NCBI RefSeq assembly: GCF_013364155.1
Contig: NZ_CP054916.1
Span: 1,178,001 to 1,242,000 of the forward strand
Direction of reading: 5' to 3'
Origin: Streptomyces sp. NA02950
GTDB taxonomy: Bacteria > Actinomycetota > Actinomycetes > Streptomycetales > Streptomycetaceae
DNA: 64,000 nt
The notes under the pieces are model-generated. The model was not told where the DNA came from and searched no databases. It saw nothing but the letters and a program-made list of their open reading frames with translations. The position numbers and the translations under genes are program-made. Shown piece after piece: positions 15,981-24,430 of this stretch (position 1 is the first letter of the stretch; each line of letters opens with the position of its first letter).

Positions 15981-16631
15981 GTGCGATCAACAATCGTCAG
16001 CAGATCCATCGCATCCAGCCGTACCATCGGCACCGGCCTCATCATCGGGGCACTCGCCATGACCCTCGCGGCGATCCTCATCCCTGTGCAGCTGTTCGGC
16101 GAGAGCAGCGCCGCGTCGTCGCTGCCCCCCGGCGTCACAGACGACGGCAAGGGCACGGTCAGCACCCAGTACGGGCCGCTGACCGCCCTGGACCGGGACT
16201 TCGTCCGCAAGGTGAAGCTCGCCGGACTCTGGGAGCTTCCCTCGGGACGGGAAGCCCAGGAGCGGGGCACCAAGGACTCCGTGAAGACCGCGGGTGAACA
16301 CCTCATCGAGGGCCACACCGAGCTCGACCGCCGGGTGAACGAGGTGGGCCGGGCGCTGGGGGTCGATTTGCCCACTCAGCCCAACGACCAGCAGCAGGGC
16401 TGGCTCAATGAGATGAACAACGCGTCCAGCAGCGCCGAGTTCGAGCGTGTCTTCGCCAACCGGCTCCGTGCGGCACACGGGAAGGTGTTCGCGCTCGTCG
16501 CCACGATCCGGGCGCAGAGCCGGAACTCCATGGTGCGATCACTGGCCACCCGAGCCAACGCCATCGTTCTCGACCACATCACGGTCCTCGAGGACACCGG
16601 GCTCGTCGACTTCGACGCCCTCAACACATAA
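15981..16631 (+). CDS. DUF4142 secreted protein
   Basis: A 216-aa exported protein. GTG 15981 follows a GGAGGG ribosome site at ideal spacing. The N-terminus has a basic stretch and one hydrophobic segment (TGLIIGALAMTLAAILIPV), acting as signal peptide or anchor. The rest is the four-helix, ferritin-like DUF4142 domain: LTALDRDFVRKVKLAGLWELP, a central helix with LIEGHTELDRRV and the terminal HITVLEDTGL. The role is unknown. It opens an operon with a DUF1996 protein and a sigma factor; in other Streptomyces these types often occur together. Confidence 0.82.
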   Translation: MRSTIVSRSIASSRTIGTGLIIGALAMTLAAILIPVQLFGESSAASSLPPGVTDDGKGTVSTQYGPLTALDRDFVRKVKLAGLWELPSGREAQERGTKDSVKTAGEHLIEGHTELDRRVNEVGRALGVDLPTQPNDQQQGWLNEMNNASSSAEFERVFANRLRAAHGKVFALVATIRAQSRNSMVRSLATRANAIVLDHITVLEDTGLVDFDALNT

Positions 16632-16644
16632 GTGAAGTGATCTC

Positions 16645-18171
16645 ATGAGGCAACAAACCCACAAACGGGGCAGGTTCACCAACAAAACCATCGCCATCGT
16701 CGCCGCCTTGGCGCTCGGTGGCGGCGGGGCCGCGATCATCGCGGCGAACGCGTCCGCCAGCGGCGACAACAACGACTCCGGTGAGAACCGCACGGTGTCC
16801 GCCGGGTCCTGGACCATCCGCTGCCCCGATGTGGGCCAGGAGCTGTCGTCCGTTCCGCGCCAGGCGCAGCCCGAGGTCGACAAGAACCTCGCCGAACTCG
16901 ACTCCCAGGTGGCCAAGGCGTACCAGCGGATGTCCGACGGAGGCGTGTCCAACGACTCGGTGCTGAACTCCCTGGAGCGGCAGCGCGGGGAGACCATCGG
17001 CCAGATCGGTGACGCGATAGACGAGTCGGGGCAGCGCCCCGACGGGCTCGACCAGATGAGCTCCTGCGAGATGCAGCAGGCCGACACCAACGCCGGTGGT
17101 GACCAGAACGACCAGCAACAGGGCGACGACCAGCAGCAAGGTGGCGACCAGCAGCAAGGTGGCGACCAGCAGCAGGGCGACGACCAGCAGCAAGGTGGCG
17201 ACCAGCAGCAGGGCGACGGCCAGCAGCAGGGGGGCGAGGGCGCCAATGACGTACCCGGCAACGCCGGCGGCCAGGCGGGCAACGGCCCGTCGCAGGACGA
17301 CTTCGTCGACATCACCCAGGTGCAGCCGAACGCCCAGGACAACAACGACCAGGGAGACCAGCAGGGCGGCTCGACCGGTACCTTCACCTCGGAGTGCGGT
17401 GTCGGCGACCCGCAGCTGCGCAACAGCGACAACGTGATCGTCGCCCCCGGTGTCGGCAACGGCGCCCATCACACACACGACTACGTGGGCAACGACAGCA
17501 ACGACGCCTTCGCCGACAACCAGACCTTCGAGCAGGCGGGAACCTCCTGCGACAACGGCGACAAGTCGACCTACTACTGGCCGGTGCTGCGCTCCCAGGA
17601 CGGCAAGGACGAAGCGGACGCCAACGACCTCGGTGGTGGCCAGGAAGGCAACGTCGGCACCATCCTGACGCCCAAGAGCTCCAAGATCGAGTTCCAGGGC
17701 AACCCGCAGAGCGACGTTGTGGCGATGCCGAAGTTCCTGCGCATCATCACCGGTGACGCCAAGGCGTTCACCAACGGCGACAAGAACGCCAACGCCTCCT
17801 GGAGCTGCACCGGTTTCGAGGACCGGCAGCTGACCGACAAGTACCCGCTCTGCCCCGAGGGCAGCTCGGTGACGCGCACCTTCGACTTCCAGAGCTGCTG
17901 GGACGGCCAGAACATCGACAGCGCCAACCACCGTGACCACGTGGCCTTCGCCAACGAGGACGGCTCCTGCCCCGACGGCTTCAAGGCCATCCCCAAGCTG
18001 GTGAACACGCTCACCTACGATGTGCCGGCCAACACCCCGTTCGCCGTGGACGGCTTCCCGGAGCAGTTGCACAAGCCCATCACCGACCATGACGACTTCA
18101 TCAACGTCATGCCGGAGGACCTGATGAACAAGGCGGTGGACTGCATCAACAGCGGCCAAAAGTGCAATTGA
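16645..18171 (+). CDS. DUF1996 secreted protein with Gln/Asp/Gly repeat linker
   Basis: A 508-aa protein with a twin-part export signal ([18 protein letters not shown]), an N-terminal helical domain (about 45-150), a low-complexity linker of [12 protein letters not shown] repeats (about 152-200) and a C-terminal DUF1996 domain (from about 249: [27 protein letters not shown] and DPC/CxDG-type motifs such as SCPDG). DUF1996 proteins are secreted and probably cell-wall or extracellular; some fungal relatives are WSC-domain proteins. The His-rich HHTHD motif may bind metal. It starts 13 bp after the DUF4142 gene and its TGA overlaps the ATG of the sigma-factor gene. Confidence 0.85.
   Translation: MRQQTHKRGRFTNKTIAIVAALALGGGGAAIIAANASASGDNNDSGENRTVSAGSWTIRCPDVGQELSSVPRQAQPEVDKNLAELDSQVAKAYQRMSDGGVSNDSVLNSLERQRGETIGQIGDAIDESGQRPDGLDQMSSCEMQQADTNAGGDQNDQQQGDDQQQGGDQQQGGDQQQGDDQQQGGDQQQGDGQQQGGEGANDVPGNAGGQAGNGPSQDDFVDITQVQPNAQDNNDQGDQQGGSTGTFTSECGVGDPQLRNSDNVIVAPGVGNGAHHTHDYVGNDSNDAFADNQTFEQAGTSCDNGDKSTYYWPVLRSQDGKDEADANDLGGGQEGNVGTILTPKSSKIEFQGNPQSDVVAMPKFLRIITGDAKAFTNGDKNANASWSCTGFEDRQLTDKYPLCPEGSSVTRTFDFQSCWDGQNIDSANHRDHVAFANEDGSCPDGFKAIPKLVNTLTYDVPANTPFAVDGFPEQLHKPITDHDDFINVMPEDLMNKAVDCINSGQKCN
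17097..17235. repeat. Coding tandem repeat (DQQQGG units)
   Basis: Near-perfect 18-bp units beginning GACCAGCAGCA repeat about seven times in the linker of the DUF1996 gene. Copy number is likely to vary among strains through slippage. Confidence 0.85.
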
Positions 18172-19085
18172 TGAACGAGACCCACCAGGCGCGCGTCGGC
18201 CATGAGGCCGGCGCGCGCCGCGCTGACACTTCCCACGAGACGGCCGACGAGCCCTCCGGCCCTCCCGCCGCGGAACATCCCGAAGTGGTGGACCCCGGGC
18301 ATACCGACCGACCGGTCCGCTCCCTCTCGGACCCGGAACTGACCCGGTTGCTCCTGGCGGCCTACCACTCGGGCACCACCAGCCCGGCCGCGGGCGAGAT
18401 CCTCTACCGCCGCCACCACGCGGCCACCCTCTCGTACGCCCGGACCTGCTGCCGCGCCCTCCACGACGCGGAGGACCTGGCCTCCGAGGCGTTCATCCGC
18501 ACCTTCCAGGCGGTACGGGCCGGTGGCGGTCCGCGCGGGCCCTGGCGGCCGTATCTGCTGACCGTGGTGCGCCACACCGCGGTCGAGTGGGGCGCCGGGG
18601 AACGGCAGGTCCTGCTCACGGCCGACTTCGAGTCCTGGCGGCAGCTCGCACCCTCCGCCGACCCCCAGCAGCACCTGGTGGCCAGGGAGACCCGGCAGCT
18701 GCTCATCCGCAGTTTCCGCAGACTGCCCGAACGCTGGCAGACCGTGCTGTGGCTGACCCTCGTCGAGGACGATCCCCCGCAGCAGGTGGCCGGTGTCCTG
18801 GGGATTTCCCCCAGTGGCGTGACCTCGCTCGCCTTCCGGGCCAGGGAGGGGCTGCGCGAGTCCTACCTCCAGGCACATCTGGAGTCCGCGCGGGACGACC
18901 GGTGCAGCCACTTCAGCGCCATGATCGGCGCCTCGGTGCGGCGTGGCGGAGTCCGTGGCCAGGCGCTCGCGCGCCACCTGGCGGCCTGTGCGTTCTGCGC
19001 CCACGCCTACAGCGAACTGCTCGGACTCAACGCCGCGATGCGCACCGCCGCACCGGACCAGGCGCCCGTCGGCGCCGGGCGCTGA
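18171..19085 (+). CDS. Sigma-70-family factor with C-terminal zinc-finger-like segment
   Basis: A 304-aa protein, ATG 18171 overlapping the previous TGA. An N-terminal Ser/Pro-rich segment (1-45) precedes region 2 (ILYRRHHAATLSYARTCC, DAEDLASEAFIRTFQAVRA) and region 4 (RSFRRLPERWQTVLWLTLVE, then LGISPSGVTSLAFRAREGLR). After residue 245 comes a segment with HLAACAFCAHAYSEL, the HxxxCxxC pattern of ZAS anti-sigma domains, preceded by RCSHF. So the sigma factor and a putative zinc-binding brake are fused in one chain. It probably transcribes its own operon with the two exported proteins. A terminator follows. Confidence 0.85.
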   Translation: MNETHQARVGHEAGARRADTSHETADEPSGPPAAEHPEVVDPGHTDRPVRSLSDPELTRLLLAAYHSGTTSPAAGEILYRRHHAATLSYARTCCRALHDAEDLASEAFIRTFQAVRAGGGPRGPWRPYLLTVVRHTAVEWGAGERQVLLTADFESWRQLAPSADPQQHLVARETRQLLIRSFRRLPERWQTVLWLTLVEDDPPQQVAGVLGISPSGVTSLAFRAREGLRESYLQAHLESARDDRCSHFSAMIGASVRRGGVRGQALARHLAACAFCAHAYSELLGLNAAMRTAAPDQAPVGAGR

Positions 19086-19123
19086 CCCGGCCGTATCCCC
19101 GCAACCCGCGCCACCACACACAA

Positions 19124-19154
19124 AACTGCCGACCGCGTGACGCGGCCGGCAGTT
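19124..19154. terminator. Bidirectional terminator
   Basis: AACTGCCGACCGCG (19124-19137) pairs with CGCGGCCGGCAGTT (19141-19154) with one mismatch and a 3-base loop. It lies between the convergent sigma-factor and PucR-type genes. Confidence 0.85.
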
Positions 19155-19187
19155 CCGTGCGTGGTCGGCGCGGGGCGCCCACCCGGC

Positions 19188-20369
19188 TCACAGTCCGTTG
19201 ACGCGGGCCTCCCTGGCGATCCCGAGCGGCCGGATCCCGGGGGCCGTTGCGGTACGGGTCCTGCGGCTCACCCGGGACGCGTGGCGGCGTATCCGGTCCA
19301 TCTGTGCCATCAGCCGCCGTCCGCGCAGCGCCATCTCCAGCTCGAAGCGTATGCGCGGATCCCGCAGCCCCGGCCCGAAGAGCTTCTCTATCTGGCGCAG
19401 CCGGTACCGCACGGTCTGCGGATGCACCTTGAGCGCCTTGGCCGCTTCGGGCGCGCCACCGCCCTCGAGCCATGCGAGCAGCGTCATCTGGAGCCGTTCG
19501 CTCTGCCGGGGTGTCAGCCCGACCAGCGGTTTGAGCCACCGGGAGGCCAGCGCCCTGACCAGCGACTCGTCCTGGAGCAGCAGCAGCATCGACAGGTGGT
19601 CGTCGACGAAGAGCACCCGGGCCTCGGGGCCGCTGCGCGCGGGGGCCATCGTCAGCAGCCGTCGGGCCCAGCGCACCGAGGATGCCGCGTCGTTGAGCGG
19701 CACCACATGGCCGACCGCGGCGGTGCGGCCGCGCAGCGCGGTTTCCAGCGCGCCACGGGTACCGGCGTCCACGGGCGGTTCCGCGGCCGGGTCCCGCTCG
19801 CCGTCCGGGGCCCGGTCGGCTGCTGCCTCCGGCGCGGGGTCGGTGTCCGCGTCGGGGTCCGGGATCAGCAGGCACAGCTCGTCGCCGACCGCGCCGATGA
19901 GGGTGTCCCCCAGCACGGCGGCCAGTTGCGGCGCCTCGCCCGGGGTGGGCAGGGCGATGGCCTGGACGGTTTCGGGAAGGGGCCAGCGGGCGGCCCGCGA
20001 AAGTTCCGCCAGGGTCCGTTCGGAGACCGCCACTTCGCCGGTGAGGGCCTCGAACAGCTCGCGGCGGGCCCGCTCGGGCGGCACCTCCGCCATCCGTTCG
20101 TCACCGGAGCGGGCCGGCGGGGAGGCGACCGGTTCCCCGGCCCCTTCCTCGCCCGGCTTCCGGTAGCCCAGTGCGGTCAGGAGAGCCTGCTCGACTCCCC
20201 ATCGGACCTTCTCTCGCTCAGAGTCCTCCAGGAGTTCGGAGAATCCCGGGAGTCTGCGCCGAAGGGTCTCAACCACCTCATCGGCCAGGGACGGGAGTTC
20301 ATTGCGCAGAACGCGGGTCCACTCGCCACGGGGGCGGGACCACATGCGGTTCACGAGTTCGCCCATCAT
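19188..20369 (-). CDS. PucR/CdaR-type helix-turn-helix regulator
   Basis: A 393-aa protein. The C-terminal domain is the HTH_30 type (ALKVHPQTVRYRLRQIEKLFG), preceded by the GGF-like middle region typical of PucR/CdaR regulators (LLLLQDESLVRALASRWLKP, then GLTPRQSERLQMTLLAWLEG). The N-terminal part is helical with an acidic low-complexity insert around residues 170-205. The TPRQSERLQ stretch matches a Streptomyces-restricted subgroup. It is transcribed away from the cytochrome/NuoF-like operon across a 342-bp gap holding two palindromes, so it is the likely regulator of that operon. Confidence 0.85.
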   Translation of the reverse strand: MMGELVNRMWSRPRGEWTRVLRNELPSLADEVVETLRRRLPGFSELLEDSEREKVRWGVEQALLTALGYRKPGEEGAGEPVASPPARSGDERMAEVPPERARRELFEALTGEVAVSERTLAELSRAARWPLPETVQAIALPTPGEAPQLAAVLGDTLIGAVGDELCLLIPDPDADTDPAPEAAADRAPDGERDPAAEPPVDAGTRGALETALRGRTAAVGHVVPLNDAASSVRWARRLLTMAPARSGPEARVLFVDDHLSMLLLLQDESLVRALASRWLKPLVGLTPRQSERLQMTLLAWLEGGGAPEAAKALKVHPQTVRYRLRQIEKLFGPGLRDPRIRFELEMALRGRRLMAQMDRIRRHASRVSRRTRTATAPGIRPLGIAREARVNGL

Positions 20370-20595
20370 TACCTCGTTCTTGCCGGGGGGAGGGCCTGGC
20401 CGTTGGGGGGTCGGTCAGGCCCGTGGAGGTTGCCTCCGTCTCCGGTTCGTCCAGTCCGGAAAGGGAGTCGAGGGTCCTCCGCTACGTCATAGAGGATCCA
20501 CGCCCCCACCGGTCCCGGCATTTTGCCGTTTCTTTGCCATCGAGATGGCACCGGATCGGCCGGAGACGGTGTGGGCACGGTTTCTCCACAAGAAG

Positions 20596-20612
20596 TTGTC
20601 ACGTTACGACAA
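20596..20612. promoter_or_regulatory. TTGTC-N7-GACAA dyad
   Basis: TTGTCACGTTACGACAA has 5-bp arms around a 7-bp spacer, between the PucR-type gene and the membrane cytochrome gene. Candidate operator; unverified. Confidence 0.45.
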
Positions 20613-20682
20613 ATCTTATGGAGATCACGTGTAGTTCCGAGAAGCTGCTGATCCCAAGACGACTTTGACGTATCTCGTCACC

Positions 20683-20698
20683 CGCGCGAATTCGCGCG
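20683..20698. promoter_or_regulatory. Perfect 16-bp palindrome before the cytochrome gene
   Basis: CGCGCGAATTCGCGCG is fully self-complementary and ends 4 bases before the GGGAGG ribosome site of the gene at 20712. It could be an operator or an mRNA hairpin just upstream of the ribosome site. Confidence 0.55.
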
Positions 20699-20711
20699 AT
20701 CGGGAGGCTCC

Positions 20712-21644
20712 ATGTCCATGTCCCAGATGCCGACTCCCCGTTCTCAGGGGCCGCGCCGCAGGGGACGTCACACCGGATCGGTTCCCGCGGGAGACCTCGG
20801 AGCACCCGGCGGCCGACGAGCCGCCCGCCGGCCTCGGACACGGGCCCGGCCCGGCAGCGGCCAGTCCCGGCACCTCCGTCTCTACGCTATCGGCGCGGCG
20901 GTGGTGTTGTCCCTCGTTGTCGCGAATAACGTGGGCGCATTCACCAAGACCCAGGCATTTCTGGACTTCGGAGCCGGAGTGCTGGCACTGGTCTCGCTCA
21001 CCGCGGCGGTGCTGTGGGGGCTCGCGGCCACCGACCAACTGCTGCTGCAACCGAACCACCGGCTGATCGCCCAGGGGGTCCACCGGGCCGCCGCCATCGG
21101 GGGTTTGTGCTTCCTCGCCCTCCATGTCTGGGTGAAGGTGGCGGAGAGCCACACGACCGCGGCGACCATCGTGATACCGTTCGCTGACGCAAATCGGCCT
21201 GTGCTCATCGGCCTTGGAACCATCGCCGCCTACCTCTTCACCATGGCGGCGGTGACCGGGGCGGTGCGCAGTGCCTTTGCCTCCGCCGGCAAGTCCCGCT
21301 GGCGGTACCGTTGGTGGCGGGCGCTGCATGTGGCCGCGTATCCGGCGTGGTGCGCCGCACTGATCCACGGCCTCAAGGCAGGCCGCGCGGCCAAGGACTG
21401 GGCCACCATCGGATATGTCATGGCCCTGGCTGGTGTGGCGGTCGCGTTGTGGATCCGGCTCGCTTCCCGGCGGGCCCGGCACGGTGAGAGGACGGACGGC
21501 ATCGAGGTGAGGAATCCCCCCGCTCTCGGTCGGCAGGAAGGCCGGACCGGACGCGCCGCGCCGCGCGTGCCCCGTCCGCGTTCCGCGGAGCCCGACCGGC
21601 AGAACAATGAGCCGCTCGGCGCCTCCCGCGGGTGGGGCCGGTGA
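20712..21644 (+). CDS. Ferric-reductase-like di-heme membrane cytochrome b
   Basis: A 310-aa integral membrane protein. After a basic, disordered N-terminus (1-52) there are six hydrophobic segments (about 55-74, 84-106, 123-142, 164-186, 203-222, 233-250). His124/His138 and His206/His219 lie on two helices, 14 and 13 residues apart, the spacing of the bis-His heme pairs in ferric reductases and NADPH oxidases. There is no FAD/NAD domain, so electrons must come from another protein. The next gene, a NuoF-ferredoxin fusion starting at an overlapping GTGA, is the natural donor. Predicted role: moving electrons across the membrane to the surface lipoproteins encoded downstream. Confidence 0.85.
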   Translation: MSMSQMPTPRSQGPRRRGRHTGSVPAGDLGAPGGRRAARRPRTRARPGSGQSRHLRLYAIGAAVVLSLVVANNVGAFTKTQAFLDFGAGVLALVSLTAAVLWGLAATDQLLLQPNHRLIAQGVHRAAAIGGLCFLALHVWVKVAESHTTAATIVIPFADANRPVLIGLGTIAAYLFTMAAVTGAVRSAFASAGKSRWRYRWWRALHVAAYPAWCAALIHGLKAGRAAKDWATIGYVMALAGVAVALWIRLASRRARHGERTDGIEVRNPPALGRQEGRTGRAAPRVPRPRSAEPDRQNNEPLGASRGWGR

Positions 21645-23152
21645 TCACAGCAAAGCCCAGGCTGGCCTGCATCGATCCGCCCCGGCTGCTGGCCGGGCTG
21701 GACGAGGCGTACCGGCTGGACCGCGTCGGCCATCTGACGGTGCACGGGCAGATGCCCGCCCTGCGCGCCGATGAGCTGGTGGCCCTCGCGGAGAACATCG
21801 ACCTGCGCGGTCGTGGCGGCGCGGGTTTCCCGTTCGCCAAGAAGCTCACGTCCGTCATCGAGTCGGCGGCGCGACGGGACGGCCGTTGCGCCGTGGTGGT
21901 CAACGGCAGCGAGGGCGAGCCCAGCTGTCTGAAGGACACCGCACTCCTGCTGCACACTCCGCACCTGGTCATCGACGGTGCCATGCTGGCGGCCGAGGCG
22001 CTCGGCGCGGAGGACGTGTGCATCGCGGTGCACCGGCCGGATGTCGAGGAGTCGCTCGCCACCGCCATCGCCGAACGCGCCCCGAGCGGGCCCCGGCTGC
22101 GGGTCTCCCGCACCCCGGACCGCTTCGTGGCCGGTGAGGGCGGTGCCGTCATCAACGGCATCAGCGGCGCGCCGGCCATCCCCAACGGCCGGAAGATCCG
22201 GACCAGTGACAGCGGGCTCGGGGGCCTTCCCACCCTGCTGTCCAACACCGAGACCTTCGCCCAGCTCGCCGTGGCGGCTCGGATGGGCGCCCTGCCGTAC
22301 CGCTCGGTGGGGCTGCCCACCGAGCCGGGCACCACCCTGCTGACGGTGGCGGGCAAGTTCGTCATGGAGACCCCCACCGGGGTTCCGCTGACCTACATCC
22401 TGGAGCTGTGCAACCTCACCCCCGGCCAGGGCGTTCTGGTCGGGGGGTACCACGGCAAGTGGCTGGACCCGAACAGCATCCACGCCACCACCATCTCCCG
22501 CGATTCCATGAAGAAGTACGGCGCCCGGCTGGGCGCCGGGGCCGTGCTGCCGATCCCCGAGGACACCTGCCCGCTGGGCGAGACCGCCCGGGTGGCCCGC
22601 TGGCTGGCCGCGGAGACGGCCGGTCAGTGCGGGCCCTGCTTCATCGGGCTGCCCGCACTCGCGGACGCGCTGGGCCAGGTGGAGCGCGGTGGCGGCCAGA
22701 CCGCCATCGACAGTGTGCGCGCCTTCATCAACTCGGTGAAGAAGCGCGGGGCCTGTAGCCACCCCGACGGTACGGCCGGTTTTGTGACCACCGCGCTGGA
22801 CGCCTTCCCGGAGGAGATCGAGTCCCATGCGCTGGGCATGGGCTGCGGCCGGCCGACCCTCGGGGTACTGCCGCTGCCCGAGGACTCCAAGCCACTGGCG
22901 CTGCCCCCGGGTCCGTCCGCGGCCGATCCCCGGCGCGAACGGGAACCGCGGGGGCGCATGGAGCAGCTCATCGTGGACTGGTCGCTGTGCCAGGGTCACG
23001 GGCTCTGCGCGGACATCATCCCCGATGTGCTCGAACTGGGCATGGACGGCTACCCCGCCTCGGCGAAGATGGATGTGCCGCGCCAGTTCCGGGCCCAGGC
23101 GGTCCGTGCGGTCCGGCGCTGTCCGGCGCTGGCGCTGCGCATCGAGGAGTAG
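21641..23152 (+). CDS. NuoF-like NADH/FMN oxidoreductase fused to a [3Fe-4S]-type ferredoxin
   Basis: A 503-aa cytoplasmic protein. Residues 1-430 follow complex I subunit NuoF: the FMN loop GRGGAGFP (57-64), NGSEGEPSCLKD, the NAD-site region GEGGAVINGISGAPAIP (165-181), SNTETFAQL and the Fe-S region near 325-372. The NuoF cluster ligands should be four Cys; here C330, C333 and C372 are present but the first is Ala327 (ETAGQCGPC). Residues 441-503 are a ferredoxin with C450, C456 and C494 (SLCQGHGLC, RRCPA), like the [3Fe-4S] ferredoxins of Streptomyces P450s. GTG 21641 overlaps the cytochrome stop. Likely takes electrons from NAD(P)H to the membrane cytochrome. Confidence 0.88.
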   Translation: MITAKPRLACIDPPRLLAGLDEAYRLDRVGHLTVHGQMPALRADELVALAENIDLRGRGGAGFPFAKKLTSVIESAARRDGRCAVVVNGSEGEPSCLKDTALLLHTPHLVIDGAMLAAEALGAEDVCIAVHRPDVEESLATAIAERAPSGPRLRVSRTPDRFVAGEGGAVINGISGAPAIPNGRKIRTSDSGLGGLPTLLSNTETFAQLAVAARMGALPYRSVGLPTEPGTTLLTVAGKFVMETPTGVPLTYILELCNLTPGQGVLVGGYHGKWLDPNSIHATTISRDSMKKYGARLGAGAVLPIPEDTCPLGETARVARWLAAETAGQCGPCFIGLPALADALGQVERGGGQTAIDSVRAFINSVKKRGACSHPDGTAGFVTTALDAFPEEIESHALGMGCGRPTLGVLPLPEDSKPLALPPGPSAADPRREREPRGRMEQLIVDWSLCQGHGLCADIIPDVLELGMDGYPASAKMDVPRQFRAQAVRAVRRCPALALRIEE

Positions 23153-23181
23153 CCGCCGCCCGCGCCCCCCGGCGCCACCCT

Positions 23182-23208
23182 TCGACGGCCGTCAGAGACG
23201 GCCGTCGA
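23182..23208 (+). terminator. Hairpin after the NuoF-like gene
   Basis: TCGACGGCCGTC (23182-23193) and GACGGCCGTCGA (23197-23208) pair perfectly around a 3-base loop. It separates the oxidoreductase genes from the lipoprotein genes and may be a terminator or an attenuator giving different expression levels. Confidence 0.8.
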
Positions 23209-23350
23209 CCGCTGTGCGCTCAACGATCCGGCGTTTTGTGCGTCCGATGACAAATTTCGGGACCGCTGAACGTCGCTCGGCACCGGCTCCGTATGCACAT
23301 GGCGTCGGCGCAAACACCGCCGGACCGAGAGAGATTGCAGAGGAATGGTC

Positions 23351-24346
23351 ATGGAGAAGCGGCGTCAGATCGCATTCGCCGGAGTGTCCGTCGCGATGGT
23401 TCTGCTGACAGCGGCGTGTGGCAGCAGCAAGGACAACTCCTCCGGTCAGAGCTCCAACGTCCAGCCCGCCGGCGGTGCCCAGAACGTGGGATCGGGCTCG
23501 ACCCCCGGCGCGGCTGCCGGCTCCGGTGCGGCCGGCGGCTACCAGGCGGGCGGCGACACCGGCGCGGCTGCGGGCTCCGGCGACACCGGCCAGTCCGGCG
23601 CGGCCAAGGAAGTGACCGCCAAGAAGGACCCCAAGCTGGGCGAGATCGTGACCGACGCCAAGGGCTGGACCCTCTACCGGTTCGACGAGGACACCCCCAA
23701 GCCCGCCAAGTCCAACTGCAACGACGCCTGCGCCACCAAGTGGCCGCCGGTGCCCGCCGACGACGCCACCGCCGGTACCGGTATCGACAAGTCCAAGCTC
23801 GGCTCGGTCACCCGCTCCGACGGCACCAAGCAGCTGACACTCGAGGGCTGGCCGGTCTACCGTTACGCGGGTGACACCAAGGCGGGCGACACCAAGGGCC
23901 ATGGCGTGGGCGGCACCTGGAACGCGCTGGCGCCCAACGGCAAGCCGGCCGGCAAGAAGGCCACCGGTGCCGACGAGAGCCTCCAGCTGATGCTGAACAA
24001 CAACGCCGAACTCGGCAAGATCATCGTGGATGGCAAGGGCATGACGGTCTACCGGTTCAACAAGGACAGCGCCTGGCCGATGAAGACCGGCTGCCTCGGC
24101 GCCTGCCTGGACACCTGGAAGCCCGTCAAGGCCGTGAACACCTCCAAGGTCGCCGGTCTGGACGCCTCGAAGGTCACCTCCTTCACCCGTCCCGACGGCA
24201 AGAAGCAGGCCGCGTTCGACTGCTGGCTGCTCTACACCTTCACCGGTGACACCAAGCCCGGCGACACCAACGGCCAGGGCAAGGCGGGCCAGTGGTTCGC
24301 GGTCACCGACAAGGGCAAGAAGGCGGGCGTCGCCGCGGCGCAGTAG
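23351..24346 (+). CDS. SCO0930-type lipoprotein with two Lipoprotein_15 repeat pairs
   Basis: A 331-aa secreted lipoprotein. ATG 23351 is preferred to the ATG two codons upstream because AGAGGA then sits at correct distance. The lipobox is LTAAC (Cys23). A Gly/Ala/Ser linker (24-85) leads to repeated blocks of the 'secreted repeat of unknown function' family: GWTLYRFDED with CNDAC, GWPVYRYAGDTKAGD, then GMTVYRFNKD with CLGAC, and CWLLYTFTGDTKPGD. Each half has a CxxxC that could form a disulfide or bind a cofactor. It would sit on the outer face of the membrane beside the cytochrome of the same cluster, a plausible extracellular electron acceptor; that role is inferred from context. Confidence 0.86.
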   Translation: MEKRRQIAFAGVSVAMVLLTAACGSSKDNSSGQSSNVQPAGGAQNVGSGSTPGAAAGSGAAGGYQAGGDTGAAAGSGDTGQSGAAKEVTAKKDPKLGEIVTDAKGWTLYRFDEDTPKPAKSNCNDACATKWPPVPADDATAGTGIDKSKLGSVTRSDGTKQLTLEGWPVYRYAGDTKAGDTKGHGVGGTWNALAPNGKPAGKKATGADESLQLMLNNNAELGKIIVDGKGMTVYRFNKDSAWPMKTGCLGACLDTWKPVKAVNTSKVAGLDASKVTSFTRPDGKKQAAFDCWLLYTFTGDTKPGDTNGQGKAGQWFAVTDKGKKAGVAAAQ

Positions 24347-24430
24347 ACAGAAACACGGTCACCACAGCGGGGGGCCCGAGGCCGCAGAGCACCCGGGCCT
24401 CCCCCGCCGGACCCTCAACGGGAGGTTGTA

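Larger units (their letters stand above)
20370..20711. other. Divergent regulatory gap with two palindromes
   Basis: No coding potential. Besides the two dyads listed separately it has AT-richer sequence at about 20515-20640 (for example TTATGG and AAATCTTATG) where promoters for both directions would lie. Confidence 0.6.

Noticed and set aside
17097..17235. Regular 18-bp repeats as a possible CRISPR array
   Set aside because: There are no unique spacers; the repeats are in frame inside a secreted protein and encode a Gln/Asp/Gly linker.
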